Shown here piece by piece: positions 1 through 7,139 of a DNA stretch of 64,000 nt. The DNA comes from CAWGXZ01 sp963826695. Its GTDB lineage: Bacteria > Pseudomonadota > Gammaproteobacteria > Burkholderiales > Burkholderiaceae_C. The position numbers and the translations under genes are program-made. Positions within the stretch are counted from its first letter, which is position 1, and the number at the start of each line of letters is the position of its first letter. The notes beneath the pieces are model-generated. The model was given only the letters and a program-made list of their open reading frames with translations. It did not search any database and had not been told where the DNA came from. The stretch lies in contig CAWGXZ010000004.1 of the NCBI GenBank assembly GCA_963826695.1, forward strand, positions 744,001-808,000. Reading direction: 5' to 3'.

Positions 1-1
1 C

Positions 2-367
2 TTCTCGACCGTTCGCAAGGCTGCCCAGACGGGGGGTGCACCGCTGCAAGGTCCCTGGGAAAGTGTCCTGACCGCCATGAAGCTGAATGGCACCCAGACC
101 GGCGCACAGGCCAGCCAGGCCGTCGAGAAACTGACCTCGCAGACCCAGGCTGCACTGCGCGCCAACCGGGCGACCGCGATGCGGACCGCCGAGGTCATGA
201 TGAACAGCTACTCGACTCTGGTGAGCGGCATCCTGATCGGCATGTCCGAAGCGCTGCAGCAACCCAAGGCAGAAAGCCCGGATGCGCCAGCCGAAACCAG
301 CGGCGAAAGCGCTGCACCGGCGGCGTCGGGCCCGCGCTCGCGCGGAGCTGCCAGCAAGGGCAGCTGA
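2..367 (+). CDS. Phasin-family protein, C-terminal part (5' end outside window)
   Basis: The reading frame is open from base 2, ahead of the first ATG at 77, so the gene begins outside the window. The visible 121 residues are helical and rich in Ala, Gln and Thr, with the stretch AVEKLTSQTQAALRANR and a disordered Ala/Pro/Ser/Gly tail ending in a basic RSRGAASKGS. This composition is typical of phasins, which coat polyhydroxyalkanoate granules in Burkholderiales. The family call rests on the pattern of the C-terminal half only. The gene converges on the transglutaminase-like gene, with 34 bases between them. Confidence 0.6.
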   Translation, partial: FSTVRKAAQTGGAPLQGPWESVLTAMKLNGTQTGAQASQAVEKLTSQTQAALRANRATAMRTAEVMMNSYSTLVSGILIGMSEALQQPKAESPDAPAETSGESAAPAASGPRSRGAASKGS

Positions 368-401
368 CCGGCAGCTGCCGACCCGCCGCCAAGCGGCGGG
401 G

Positions 402-1208
402 TCAGCGAACCTCGTCGGTGATGACCTTGAACCCGGTCAGCAGGTTCGCGCCGAACGTGTTGGTCAGCGCCACGTCGGTGGCATCCCGGCCTCGCGCCAT
501 CAGCACGCGGCCGATCCGCGGAATGCGGTTGCGTGGATCGCAGGTGTACCAGCGGTCACCGAGGTAGGCCTCGAACCAGCCGGCGAAATCCATCGGCGCC
601 GGCAGCGGCGTGACCCCGATGTCGCCAAGGTAGCCGGTGCAATAGCGTGCCGGTATGTTCATCGCCCGACACAGCGCGACGCCGAGATGCGCGTAGTCCC
701 GGCAGACGCCGTTGCCCTCCCGGTAGGCGTCCATGGCGGTTTTGGTCGGGCGGCCGTATTGATAGCCGAAGGCGATGTGCCGATGGACGAACTCGTTGAT
801 CGCCTGCAGCCGTGCCCAGCCCGGTGCGATCGGCCCGAACAGCTGCCACGCGGTGTTCGACAGCAGGTCGGTCTCGCAGTAGCGGCTGCCGAGCAGATAG
901 ACCAGCGTTTCGGGGGGTAGTTCGTCCACCGGGTGCTGCCGGGCGTCGGGGGCGACGAGATCGGGTTCGCCGCTGTCTTCGACCAGCGCGCTGGTGCGGA
1001 TCGTCAGCTCGCCGGGCGGTGCGACGAGCCGACCGCACTGGTTGCCGAACTGGTCGCGGTAGTAGGTGATCTCGACGGGCGGGTCGGTGACGAGGTGGTC
1101 CACCTCGATCAGGTTGGGTGCAAGGTCATCGTGGATGCGCAGCATCACGATCATCGGTGTCGGTTGACCGAACTGATGCTTGATTTCGAAGCCGACGCGG
1201 ATCTTCAT
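402..1208 (-). CDS. Transglutaminase-like (COG1305-type) protein lacking the usual His
   Basis: The 268-residue product starts at MKIRVGFEI, preceded by AGGAG; an upstream in-frame codon at 1223 has no better signal. The N-terminal half is a beta-rich domain. The C-terminal half is a transglutaminase-like fold with the nucleophile in GVCRDYAH and the Asp in RWYTCDPRN. The position two before the Trp, which is His in canonical members (HAW), is Ala here (DFAGWFEAY). I believe relatives with a small residue there exist, so this may be a subfamily trait. It lies 54 bases downstream of the formylglutamate-amidohydrolase-like gene, on the same strand as the peptide exporter. Whether it acts on a peptide is unknown. 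Confidence 0.75.
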   Translation of the reverse strand: MKIRVGFEIKHQFGQPTPMIVMLRIHDDLAPNLIEVDHLVTDPPVEITYYRDQFGNQCGRLVAPPGELTIRTSALVEDSGEPDLVAPDARQHPVDELPPETLVYLLGSRYCETDLLSNTAWQLFGPIAPGWARLQAINEFVHRHIAFGYQYGRPTKTAMDAYREGNGVCRDYAHLGVALCRAMNIPARYCTGYLGDIGVTPLPAPMDFAGWFEAYLGDRWYTCDPRNRIPRIGRVLMARGRDATDVALTNTFGANLLTGFKVITDEVR

Positions 1209-1262
1209 TTCTCTCCTTTGCACGGGAGTGCCCAGCGCCCCAGACGTCAGCCGCTCCCGTCG

Positions 1263-2006
1263 CTATTCTTGCAGAGCCTGATGCAATGATCGGGCCAGGT
1301 CGAGCGCCAGCTGATCGGCGGCGGCACCGCGCTGTTGCAGCAGCGCCTGGTTCACCTCGAGTTCGATGCCGACATAGGCCGACTCGGCGTGCCGGCGGCG
1401 CAGGCTTCGCGCCAGGCCGTCGGAATCACCCAGATAGGGATAGTTGCGACGCAGCCGCAGGTCAGGCCGCAGCAGCTTCAGCTGCGCCAGCCAGCGACCG
1501 GCCAGCGCGGCCTCGGCAGCACGTTTCGGGTCGTAGAGCAGACCGATGTCGGCCGTTCGCACCTGCGCACCGAGCACCGGCGTGAAGCTGTGCGATGCGA
1601 TGTGCACCGTCGGCTGGCCGCGCTGGACGGCGGCAGCAACCGTTTGGCTGACGCGCTCCCAGTGCGGGCGGTAATGCGCCTCCAGGATCCGGGCGCGCTC
1701 GTCGGCGGGCAGGTCGTTCGTCACCTCGGAATGCAGTGTCGGATTGCGCAGCGAACGGTTGAGATCGACCAGCAGCCGGGTCACCGTGGCGGCGATCAGC
1801 GGTGCAGCAAGCTCGGCGGCAAGGATGCGGGCGACGCGCAGCGCGCCGATGTCCCAGCCGCGGTGCGTACGCAGCAAGGCGGTGTGCGGTGCGAACAACG
1901 CCTGGTAGGCGGTGGGCACGCGACGGCCGCCGTGCTCGCAGGTGATCAGCAGGAACGGGGCGCCAGAGCCCTGCAGCCGGAGATCGTCGCTGGCCATGAT
2001 CTTCAT
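1263..2006 (-). CDS. N-formylglutamate amidohydrolase family protein
   Basis: The 247-residue product has the features of this family: TCEHGGRRVP near the N-terminus (metal/substrate region), THRGWDIGA, a VDLNRS segment and HIASHSFTP. Family enzymes are Zn-dependent amidases; HutG-type members release glutamate from N-formylglutamate at the end of histidine breakdown. No other hut gene is nearby. Instead the gene follows the C39 ABC exporter, and its ATG at 2006 overlaps a TGA in one frame of the exporter (ATGA). A role in modifying or trimming the exported peptide is possible but is only inferred from position. A second ATG at 1997 is an alternative start. Confidence 0.8.
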   Translation of the reverse strand: MKIMASDDLRLQGSGAPFLLITCEHGGRRVPTAYQALFAPHTALLRTHRGWDIGALRVARILAAELAAPLIAATVTRLLVDLNRSLRNPTLHSEVTNDLPADERARILEAHYRPHWERVSQTVAAAVQRGQPTVHIASHSFTPVLGAQVRTADIGLLYDPKRAAEAALAGRWLAQLKLLRPDLRLRRNYPYLGDSDGLARSLRRRHAESAYVGIELEVNQALLQQRGAAADQLALDLARSLHQALQE

Positions 2007-4224
2007 CGTCCCTGAGCGCGCTGCGGCCGGTCGGGCTCGTCATCGTCGGGGCAGGCGCCCACGGGAGGACCTTTTCCTCCACGCGGACGATTTGCGAGGC
2101 CGCGTCCTCGGGACCGCCATCCGCCAGCACGTCGCTGACGATGCGGCCGCCTGCCATCGTGATGACTCGACGCGCCGACCGGATGGTCTCCGGTCGATGG
2201 GCAACAAAGACGCGCGTCATCTGGGTCTGCCGGATCGCCTGATTCACCGCGCGCTCGAGCGCTACATCCAGGTGGCTCGTCGCCTCGTCGAGCAGCAGGA
2301 GCTTGGGCTGCCGATAAAGCGCGCGGGCGATCAGGATCCGCTGCTTCTGCCCACCCGAGACCGACGATCCCATGTCGCCGATCAGCGATTCGTAGCCCAT
2401 TGCCATCGCCTGGATGTCGTCGTGGATCGATGCGATGCGCGCGCAGCGCTCGATCAGCTCACGATCCGGACGCGCGGCGAAGAAGCTGATGTTGTCGGCA
2501 ATCGAGCCGGCAAGCAACTGGTCGTCCTGCATCACGACGCCGATCACGCCGCGGTAGGCATCGAGGCCGATGTGGGCGAGCGGTTCGCCACCGATCAACA
2601 CGTCACCGGAGGTCGGCTTGACGAGGCTGGAAAGCATCTTCAGCAGCGTCGTCTTGCCGCATCCGGAGGGACCGACGATCGCCACCGACTCACCCGCGCG
2701 AATCTGCAGGTCGATGCCATCGAGCACCCACGGGTCATTCTCGCCATAGCGGAAGCGCAGGTTGCGAACCTCGATCGACGGCTCGATCTCGCTCGCACTG
2801 CGCTGTGCCATGGTTTCCTCGGGCGCGGTCAGGACGATATCGGCCAGACGCTCGCTGTGCAGCCGAAGCATGCGCAGGTCGACGCCCTTGTCGATCAGTT
2901 CGCTGATGCGCGACATGAACTGGCTCTTGTAGGCCACGAAGGCCAGCAGCATCCCGACTGAAAACACGTTGCCGAGAACGAGCAGCGCGCCGAGCCAGAC
3001 GATCGCGATCGAGAGCAGTCCGCCGAGCAACCCGTTGCAGACCCGGAACAGGAGCCTCAGCTTCTGCGTCGTGACGTCCCGGTTGATGGTCTCAACCAGC
3101 AGGTTCAGCCACTGGGCGCGACGCGTGTCCTGCCCGACCATCAGCTTGATCGTCTTGATGGCGCGAACGCTCTCCAGGAAGTGCGATTCGCTGCGTGCCG
3201 CCCAGACGATGGTTTCCATCGAGGCCTCGCGCAGCGGTGCGTACAGCGACCAGCGGATCACGCCGTAGAGAAGCGCTGCCAGCAGCACGATCCAGGTGAG
3301 TGTCGGGCTGAGCATGAACATGATCACCAGCGTCAGCGCCGCGAACAGCCCGTCGAGCAGCGCTTCGACGAGCTCGGTGGTCAGTGCATGCTGGATCGTC
3401 TCCATCGAACCGAAGCGCGACACGATGTCGCCGAGATGGCGCGACTCGAAAAAGGCCGCGGGCAGCTTCTGCAGATGCGTGAACAGGCTGCTGCGGCCCT
3501 GCAGGTTCAGCGAGGCCGAAAGCACCATCAGCATCCAACCGCGCATGGCGGTAAACGCCACCTGCATCACCGTCAGGAAAGCAAAGGCGAGCGCGAGCGT
3601 CACGAGCAGGTCGCGATCGGCGCTGACCAGCACGTTGTCGACCACCAACTGCATGAAGAAAGGCTGCAGCAGGAAGAACAACTCCAGCGCAAGGGCCAGC
3701 GCGAACAGCTGACCCATTGCACGGCGCAAACCGACGATCCGCCCTGTCACCGACAGCAACGGCACCCGCGCCGGCGTCGCGCGCGGCGTGAAGTTCTGCG
3801 TCGGTGTGAGTTCCAGAGCAACACCCGAGAAATGCTCGGACACCGTCTTCAGTGGAATCCGCCTTTGCCCGAGGGTCGGATCGTGAATCACCGCGTCGCC
3901 GCCACGCACTTCCCGAAGCACCACGAAATGGTTGAAGTCCCAGTGCAGGATGCACGGCAGCTGCAGCTGATGCAGCTCGTCGAGGTCGAGCCGCAGCGGC
4001 CGGCTGGCAAAACCCAGCCGGTCGGCCACCCGGGTGAGATCGGACAGGCGAACGCCCTTGATCGAAACACCGTAGGCACGCCGCAGGTCGGCGAGGTCGG
4101 CGCTGCCGCCGTGGAAGCCGCTCACCATCGCCAGGCAGGCAAGGCCACACTCGGCCGCCTCTGTCTGCAGCACCACGGGCAGTCGCTGCCCGAATCCGAA
4201 GTTGATCTTGCCGAGAACATCCAT
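1462..4224 (-). CDS. C39-peptidase ABC exporter for double-glycine peptides (natural stop probably lost)
   Basis: This is a peptidase-containing ATP-binding transporter that would cleave a GG leader and export the peptide across the inner membrane. The C39 domain (residues 1-130) has a full triad, Cys26 in TEAAECGLAC, His99 in DFNHFVVL and Asp115 in IHDPTLG, so it should be active. A six-helix membrane region follows. The ATPase domain has Walker A GPSGCGKTT near residue 520, signature VSGGQKQR near 621, Walker B LLLLDEATS near 640 and H-loop VAHRP. The open frame runs on for about 180 residues, out of frame, through the next gene. One extra base in the A-run at 2072-2075 would give a 740-residue protein ending at 2003 with an ATGA overlap. 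The gene starts one base after the HlyD stop. Confidence 0.9.
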   Translation of the reverse strand: MDVLGKINFGFGQRLPVVLQTEAAECGLACLAMVSGFHGGSADLADLRRAYGVSIKGVRLSDLTRVADRLGFASRPLRLDLDELHQLQLPCILHWDFNHFVVLREVRGGDAVIHDPTLGQRRIPLKTVSEHFSGVALELTPTQNFTPRATPARVPLLSVTGRIVGLRRAMGQLFALALALELFFLLQPFFMQLVVDNVLVSADRDLLVTLALAFAFLTVMQVAFTAMRGWMLMVLSASLNLQGRSSLFTHLQKLPAAFFESRHLGDIVSRFGSMETIQHALTTELVEALLDGLFAALTLVIMFMLSPTLTWIVLLAALLYGVIRWSLYAPLREASMETIVWAARSESHFLESVRAIKTIKLMVGQDTRRAQWLNLLVETINRDVTTQKLRLLFRVCNGLLGGLLSIAIVWLGALLVLGNVFSVGMLLAFVAYKSQFMSRISELIDKGVDLRMLRLHSERLADIVLTAPEETMAQRSASEIEPSIEVRNLRFRYGENDPWVLDGIDLQIRAGESVAIVGPSGCGKTTLLKMLSSLVKPTSGDVLIGGEPLAHIGLDAYRGVIGVVMQDDQLLAGSIADNISFFAARPDRELIERCARIASIHDDIQAMAMGYESLIGDMGSSVSGGQKQRILIARALYRQPKLLLLDEATSHLDVALERAVNQAIRQTQMTRVFVAHRPETIRSARRVITMAGGRIVSDVLADGGPEDAASQIVRVEEKVLPWAPAPTMTSPTGRSALRDDEDHGQRRSPAAGLWRPVPADHLRARRPSRAHRLPGVVRTAHRLAAYAPRLGHRRAARRPHPCRRACCTADRRHGDPAAGRSQPFAAQSDTAFRGDERPARRRARPDPGGALPPALGARQPNGCCRRPARPADGAHRIAQLHAGARCAGANGRHRSALRPETCCRGRAGRSLAGAAEAAAA

Positions 4225-4225
4225 C

Positions 4226-5641
4226 TCAGAATTTCCCGGTCAACGTGTACAGCGGCTCGAGCAGCCACTCATAAAGCTTGCGTCTTTCGAGCAGCACGTC
4301 GGACTCGACCTGCATGCCCGGCTGCAGGGGTCGCGCCTCACCGTAGGCGGTGATTTGCTGCTGGTCCAGCGTGACGATGATCTGGTACACCGGCTCCCCG
4401 CTGCCGACCAGGCTGGTCAGCCCGGCCTGCTGCACCGGCAGGTCGCTCGGCGTCATCGCCGAGCTCGACACCGATTCGATTCGGCCGCGCTGATGCCCGA
4501 ACTTCTGGTACGGGAAGGCCTGGTAGCGCAGCAGCACCTCCTGGCCCGGGCGAATGAAGCCGATCGATCGGCTGGGCGCGAACAGATGCGCCTGCAGCAC
4601 CGATCCTTCGGGAACGATGCTGAGCAGCGGCGTGTTCGTGGCCGCGTTGCCGCCGAGGCCTGTCTGAAGGCCGGTGACCGTGCCGCTTTGCGGTGCGGTG
4701 AGCACCAGCGTGCGTCGTGCTTCAGATGCTGCAGATTCTTGGCCGAGCTCCGAAATGTTGCGTTCGAGAGCGGCCGCCTGCGCCTTGGCCTTGAACGGGA
4801 GGTCGTTGTACTCGGCCTGCAACGCGGAAAGTTCGCGGCGGCGCTCGGAGCGTGTGCGCTGCAGCGAGCGCAATCTGCCGCGCTGGTCGAGTTCGGCCTC
4901 CTCCTGCTGCTGGACCTGCATCTTCGAGGCAAAACCCTGGCGGCCGAGTTCTCTCAGGCGATCCGCTGAGCCAGCGGCGAGGTCGCGCCGTGCCGACTGC
5001 ACGGCAATCTCGCTGTCGAACTGGGCAATCTCGTCGCGGATTGCCTTGATCCGGAGTTCGAGACCGGAGCGCTGTTGCGCAAAGAGCTGCTGCTGCTGCG
5101 TGAGTTCTCGCTCGAGGCTGCCGCGCCGCGACGCCAGCAGGCGGGAAATCTCGGCCTCGGTCGCGCCGACCATGGCGCTCTGCCGTTCGGCCGACAGCAC
5201 CGCCAGCGGATCGCCTTGGCGGACGCGGCTACCTTCCTTGACTTTCAGCTCGCTGATGACACCGGCCTGTGGCGCGAACACCCGAACGAGGCCTTGTTGC
5301 GGCACCAGCCAGCCATTGACCCGTGCCTTGCGGGTGAACTCGCCGAAGGTCAGCAACGCCAGCACGCACGCCACCGCAACCACTGCCAGAACCGCAAACA
5401 GCGTGTGCGACGGCCGTGGCACCAGCAGGACGCTGCCGAGCCATTGCACGCGTCGCGCCTCGATGGCCTCGGCACGGAAAAGCGCTTGCTGCGAGGTCGC
5501 GGGGCTGCGTACCGGCGACTCTGTCAGCTCGCTGGCCGGCGGCAGCTCAGCCGCAAGCGCGACCGCGGCCCGGTCGACCAAGCCGGCATCGCCGCTTGTC
5601 GGAACGACCTGCTGATTTCGCTCGACGCTGCCTCGATTCAT
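4226..5641 (-). CDS. HlyD-family membrane fusion protein of the peptide exporter
   Basis: The 471-residue periplasmic adaptor would link the C39 ABC exporter to an outer-membrane channel. It has a 78-residue cytoplasmic N-terminus and one membrane helix at about residues 80-100 (LFAVLAVVAVACVLALL). A lipoyl/barrel half follows (VFAPQAGVISELKVKEGSRV), then a long Gln/Arg/Glu-rich coiled coil at about residues 165-310. The second lipoyl half is LTAPQSGTVTGLQTGLGG, with a beta-barrel C-terminus. Size and order fit the CvaA/HlyD group that partners with double-glycine peptide exporters. The stop codon is one base from the exporter ATG, so the two are certainly co-transcribed. Confidence 0.92.
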   Translation of the reverse strand: MNRGSVERNQQVVPTSGDAGLVDRAAVALAAELPPASELTESPVRSPATSQQALFRAEAIEARRVQWLGSVLLVPRPSHTLFAVLAVVAVACVLALLTFGEFTRKARVNGWLVPQQGLVRVFAPQAGVISELKVKEGSRVRQGDPLAVLSAERQSAMVGATEAEISRLLASRRGSLERELTQQQQLFAQQRSGLELRIKAIRDEIAQFDSEIAVQSARRDLAAGSADRLRELGRQGFASKMQVQQQEEAELDQRGRLRSLQRTRSERRRELSALQAEYNDLPFKAKAQAAALERNISELGQESAASEARRTLVLTAPQSGTVTGLQTGLGGNAATNTPLLSIVPEGSVLQAHLFAPSRSIGFIRPGQEVLLRYQAFPYQKFGHQRGRIESVSSSAMTPSDLPVQQAGLTSLVGSGEPVYQIIVTLDQQQITAYGEARPLQPGMQVESDVLLERRKLYEWLLEPLYTLTGKF

Positions 5642-5797
5642 GGGCAGTAGCAGGCAGCGCTCGACCGGGAGTCGATGAGGTTCGGGGTCAGCTGCATCGG
5701 CTCGTCTTCATGGCTGGACTAGTATCGGCACGATTCGGCGCAGCCTGAGCGACCATCGTCTGCCTGGCGCACTGCGCCAGTGCACAGGAGAACGCGT

Positions 5798-6712
5798 TTG
5801 GTCGCAGCGCAGGGCGAGCCGCAATGGGTCGAAGATGTCTATTTGCTCGGCGTCCCGACGCTTGCCGACTTCGTGCACCGTTCCGAGCGTGCCCGCGATC
5901 CGGCGCCAAAGGATGTCGCCATCGAGCACTGGCGGCGCGCTGCCGCGCGGCGCGAGGCGCTCGCGGTTGCCGAGCTGGGCATTGCCGACGGGCTGGCGAT
6001 AGGCGAACTGCCTGCGGCAGTATTGCCATTGCGGGACCGCCTCATTGCCGACCTGCGCTTCCAGCGCACCTTCAGTGAATCGCCGATCGCCTTCGGCATG
6101 GTCGAGGTCGACCGGCTGATTGCCTACCAGCACCGTGTGTCACGCGACCATGCGGCACGACTGACGGCGTCGCTCGGTTCAATGCCGACCGACGAAGCCA
6201 TCTTCAAGCTGTGTCTGCCGCTCGAACATGTTTCGCCGGAGGTTCAGGTGTCGACCAGCGGTGGCAAATTCATATTCCAGGCTGCTGCAGACGACTTCCG
6301 GGCGCACAGTCCAAAGCTCCTGGAGGCGGGGGCCCTTCAGGCGGTGGCGTCGGACAGCCCTGTTGTTGCCGGGGTCGGACTTACCGTCGGATTCGGGTCC
6401 AGCTACCTGAACGTGGTGCGCTGGGCCAACCGCCTGGTGCTGAACAACGGTTATCACCGGGCCTACGCCTTGCGCTCGCTCGGAATCACGCACCTGCCGT
6501 GCGTGATCCAGGCGGTGCTGCATGCCGAGGAACTGGCGTTTGCCGGAGAGTCGGCACTGATCGACGACTACGCGAGCTGGTTTAGCGCGCCGCGGCCGCC
6601 ATTGTTCGGGGATTTTTTCGATCCGACGCTAAGCACCGTGCTCACACGGAAGCGGACCCGTCAGCAGATTCAGGTGAGCTTCACCGTCGAGACCTTGCGC
6701 ATTCCCATGTAA
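5798..6712 (+). CDS. Unrecognised protein with a ParB/sulfiredoxin-like pattern, in the peptide locus
   Basis: I do not recognise a named family. I chose the TTG at 5798 because AGGAG sits 7 bases upstream; an in-frame GTG at 5780 has no such site. The 304-residue product has VDRLIAYQHRVSRDHAARL at about residues 103-121 and NNGYHRAYALRSLGITHLP at about 216-234. These resemble the substrate/ATP-binding motifs of the ParB/sulfiredoxin fold (VDxLxxxQ and GxHRxxAxxxxGxxxxP). There is no helix-turn-helix typical of partition ParB. It has no signal peptide. It lies between the exporter genes and the peptide gene and converges on the latter. Peptide modification or self-protection are guesses from location. 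Confidence 0.6.
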   Translation: MVAAQGEPQWVEDVYLLGVPTLADFVHRSERARDPAPKDVAIEHWRRAAARREALAVAELGIADGLAIGELPAAVLPLRDRLIADLRFQRTFSESPIAFGMVEVDRLIAYQHRVSRDHAARLTASLGSMPTDEAIFKLCLPLEHVSPEVQVSTSGGKFIFQAAADDFRAHSPKLLEAGALQAVASDSPVVAGVGLTVGFGSSYLNVVRWANRLVLNNGYHRAYALRSLGITHLPCVIQAVLHAEELAFAGESALIDDYASWFSAPRPPLFGDFFDPTLSTVLTRKRTRQQIQVSFTVETLRIPM

Positions 6713-6742
6713 AAAAGGGGAGCACCGTCTGGCACTCCCCTT
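6711..6742 (-). terminator. Intrinsic terminator of the GG-leader peptide gene
   Basis: On the minus strand a 12-bp stem (AAGGGGAG pairing with CTCCCCTT, extended by four more pairs including two G-U) with a 4-base AGAC loop is followed by six T. It starts 30 bases after the peptide stop codon. The plus-strand version has no T tract. Confidence 0.85.
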
Positions 6743-6772
6743 GGCCGCCGGCGGGCGCCGGCGTTCAGAGAC

Positions 6773-6958
6773 TCAGAGAAGCATGCAGCCCTTGGTGGCC
6801 TTGACCTTGGTTGCCTTCGAAGCTTTCGAAGCCTTGGTCGCCTTGCTGCCCTTGGAACTGCCTTTGCAGCCGCAGCTCTTGGAGGCTTTCACCTTCGGCG
6901 GTTTCGAATCGCATCCACCGGCGACTTGCTGAAGTTCTTCGAGGGTCAGAACGCGCAT
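6773..6958 (-). CDS. Double-glycine-leader, Lys/Ser/Thr-rich small peptide (putative bacteriocin/RiPP precursor)
   Basis: The 61-residue product starts at an ATG with AGGAG 8 bases upstream. Residues 1-15, MRVLTLEELQQVAGG, form a textbook double-glycine leader of the kind cut by C39 exporters. The predicted 46-residue mature part starts with Cys and has four Cys (16, 29, 31, 58 of the precursor), 13 Lys and only one acidic residue. Its middle is a series of KAT/KAS units and it ends GCMLL. The gene has its own terminator, and the C39 exporter and HlyD genes lie about 1.1 kb away on the same strand. The leader type and neighbours are solid. The activity (antibacterial, signalling, other) and any modification are unknown. 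Confidence 0.85.
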   Translation of the reverse strand: MRVLTLEELQQVAGGCDSKPPKVKASKSCGCKGSSKGSKATKASKASKATKVKATKGCMLL

Positions 6959-6986
6959 GGTATTTCTCCTGAGAGGTTGGGAAGGC

Positions 6987-7003
6987 GTCTGCAAGGTGCA
7001 GAC
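6987..7003. promoter_or_regulatory. Perfect inverted repeat upstream of the peptide gene
   Basis: GTCTGCAAGGTGCAGAC has 7-base arms and a 3-base centre. It lies 29 bases upstream of the peptide start codon, so it could be an operator or a 5'-UTR hairpin. No partner regulator is visible nearby. Confidence 0.35.
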
Positions 7004-7139
7004 CGCTAAGACAGAATCTAACCGCCCAGGATGGTGAAGTCCACCGGACAGCATCCCGACTTGTGCATCGTCTGTGAGAAAGTTGGCTTTGGAGCGCGTT
7101 TCCGCCTGGATTAGCGCTGCCTGAAGCTCGAAAGCTCGA

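Noticed and set aside
5798..6712. Chromosome-partition ParB
   Set aside because: Only ParB/Srx-fold-like motifs; no helix-turn-helix, no parA neighbour, no parS.
6780..6870. Simple DNA repeat (AAG GC-type triplets) rather than a gene
   Set aside because: The repetition is at codon level inside a frame with a perfect leader, ribosome site and terminator, so it is coding.
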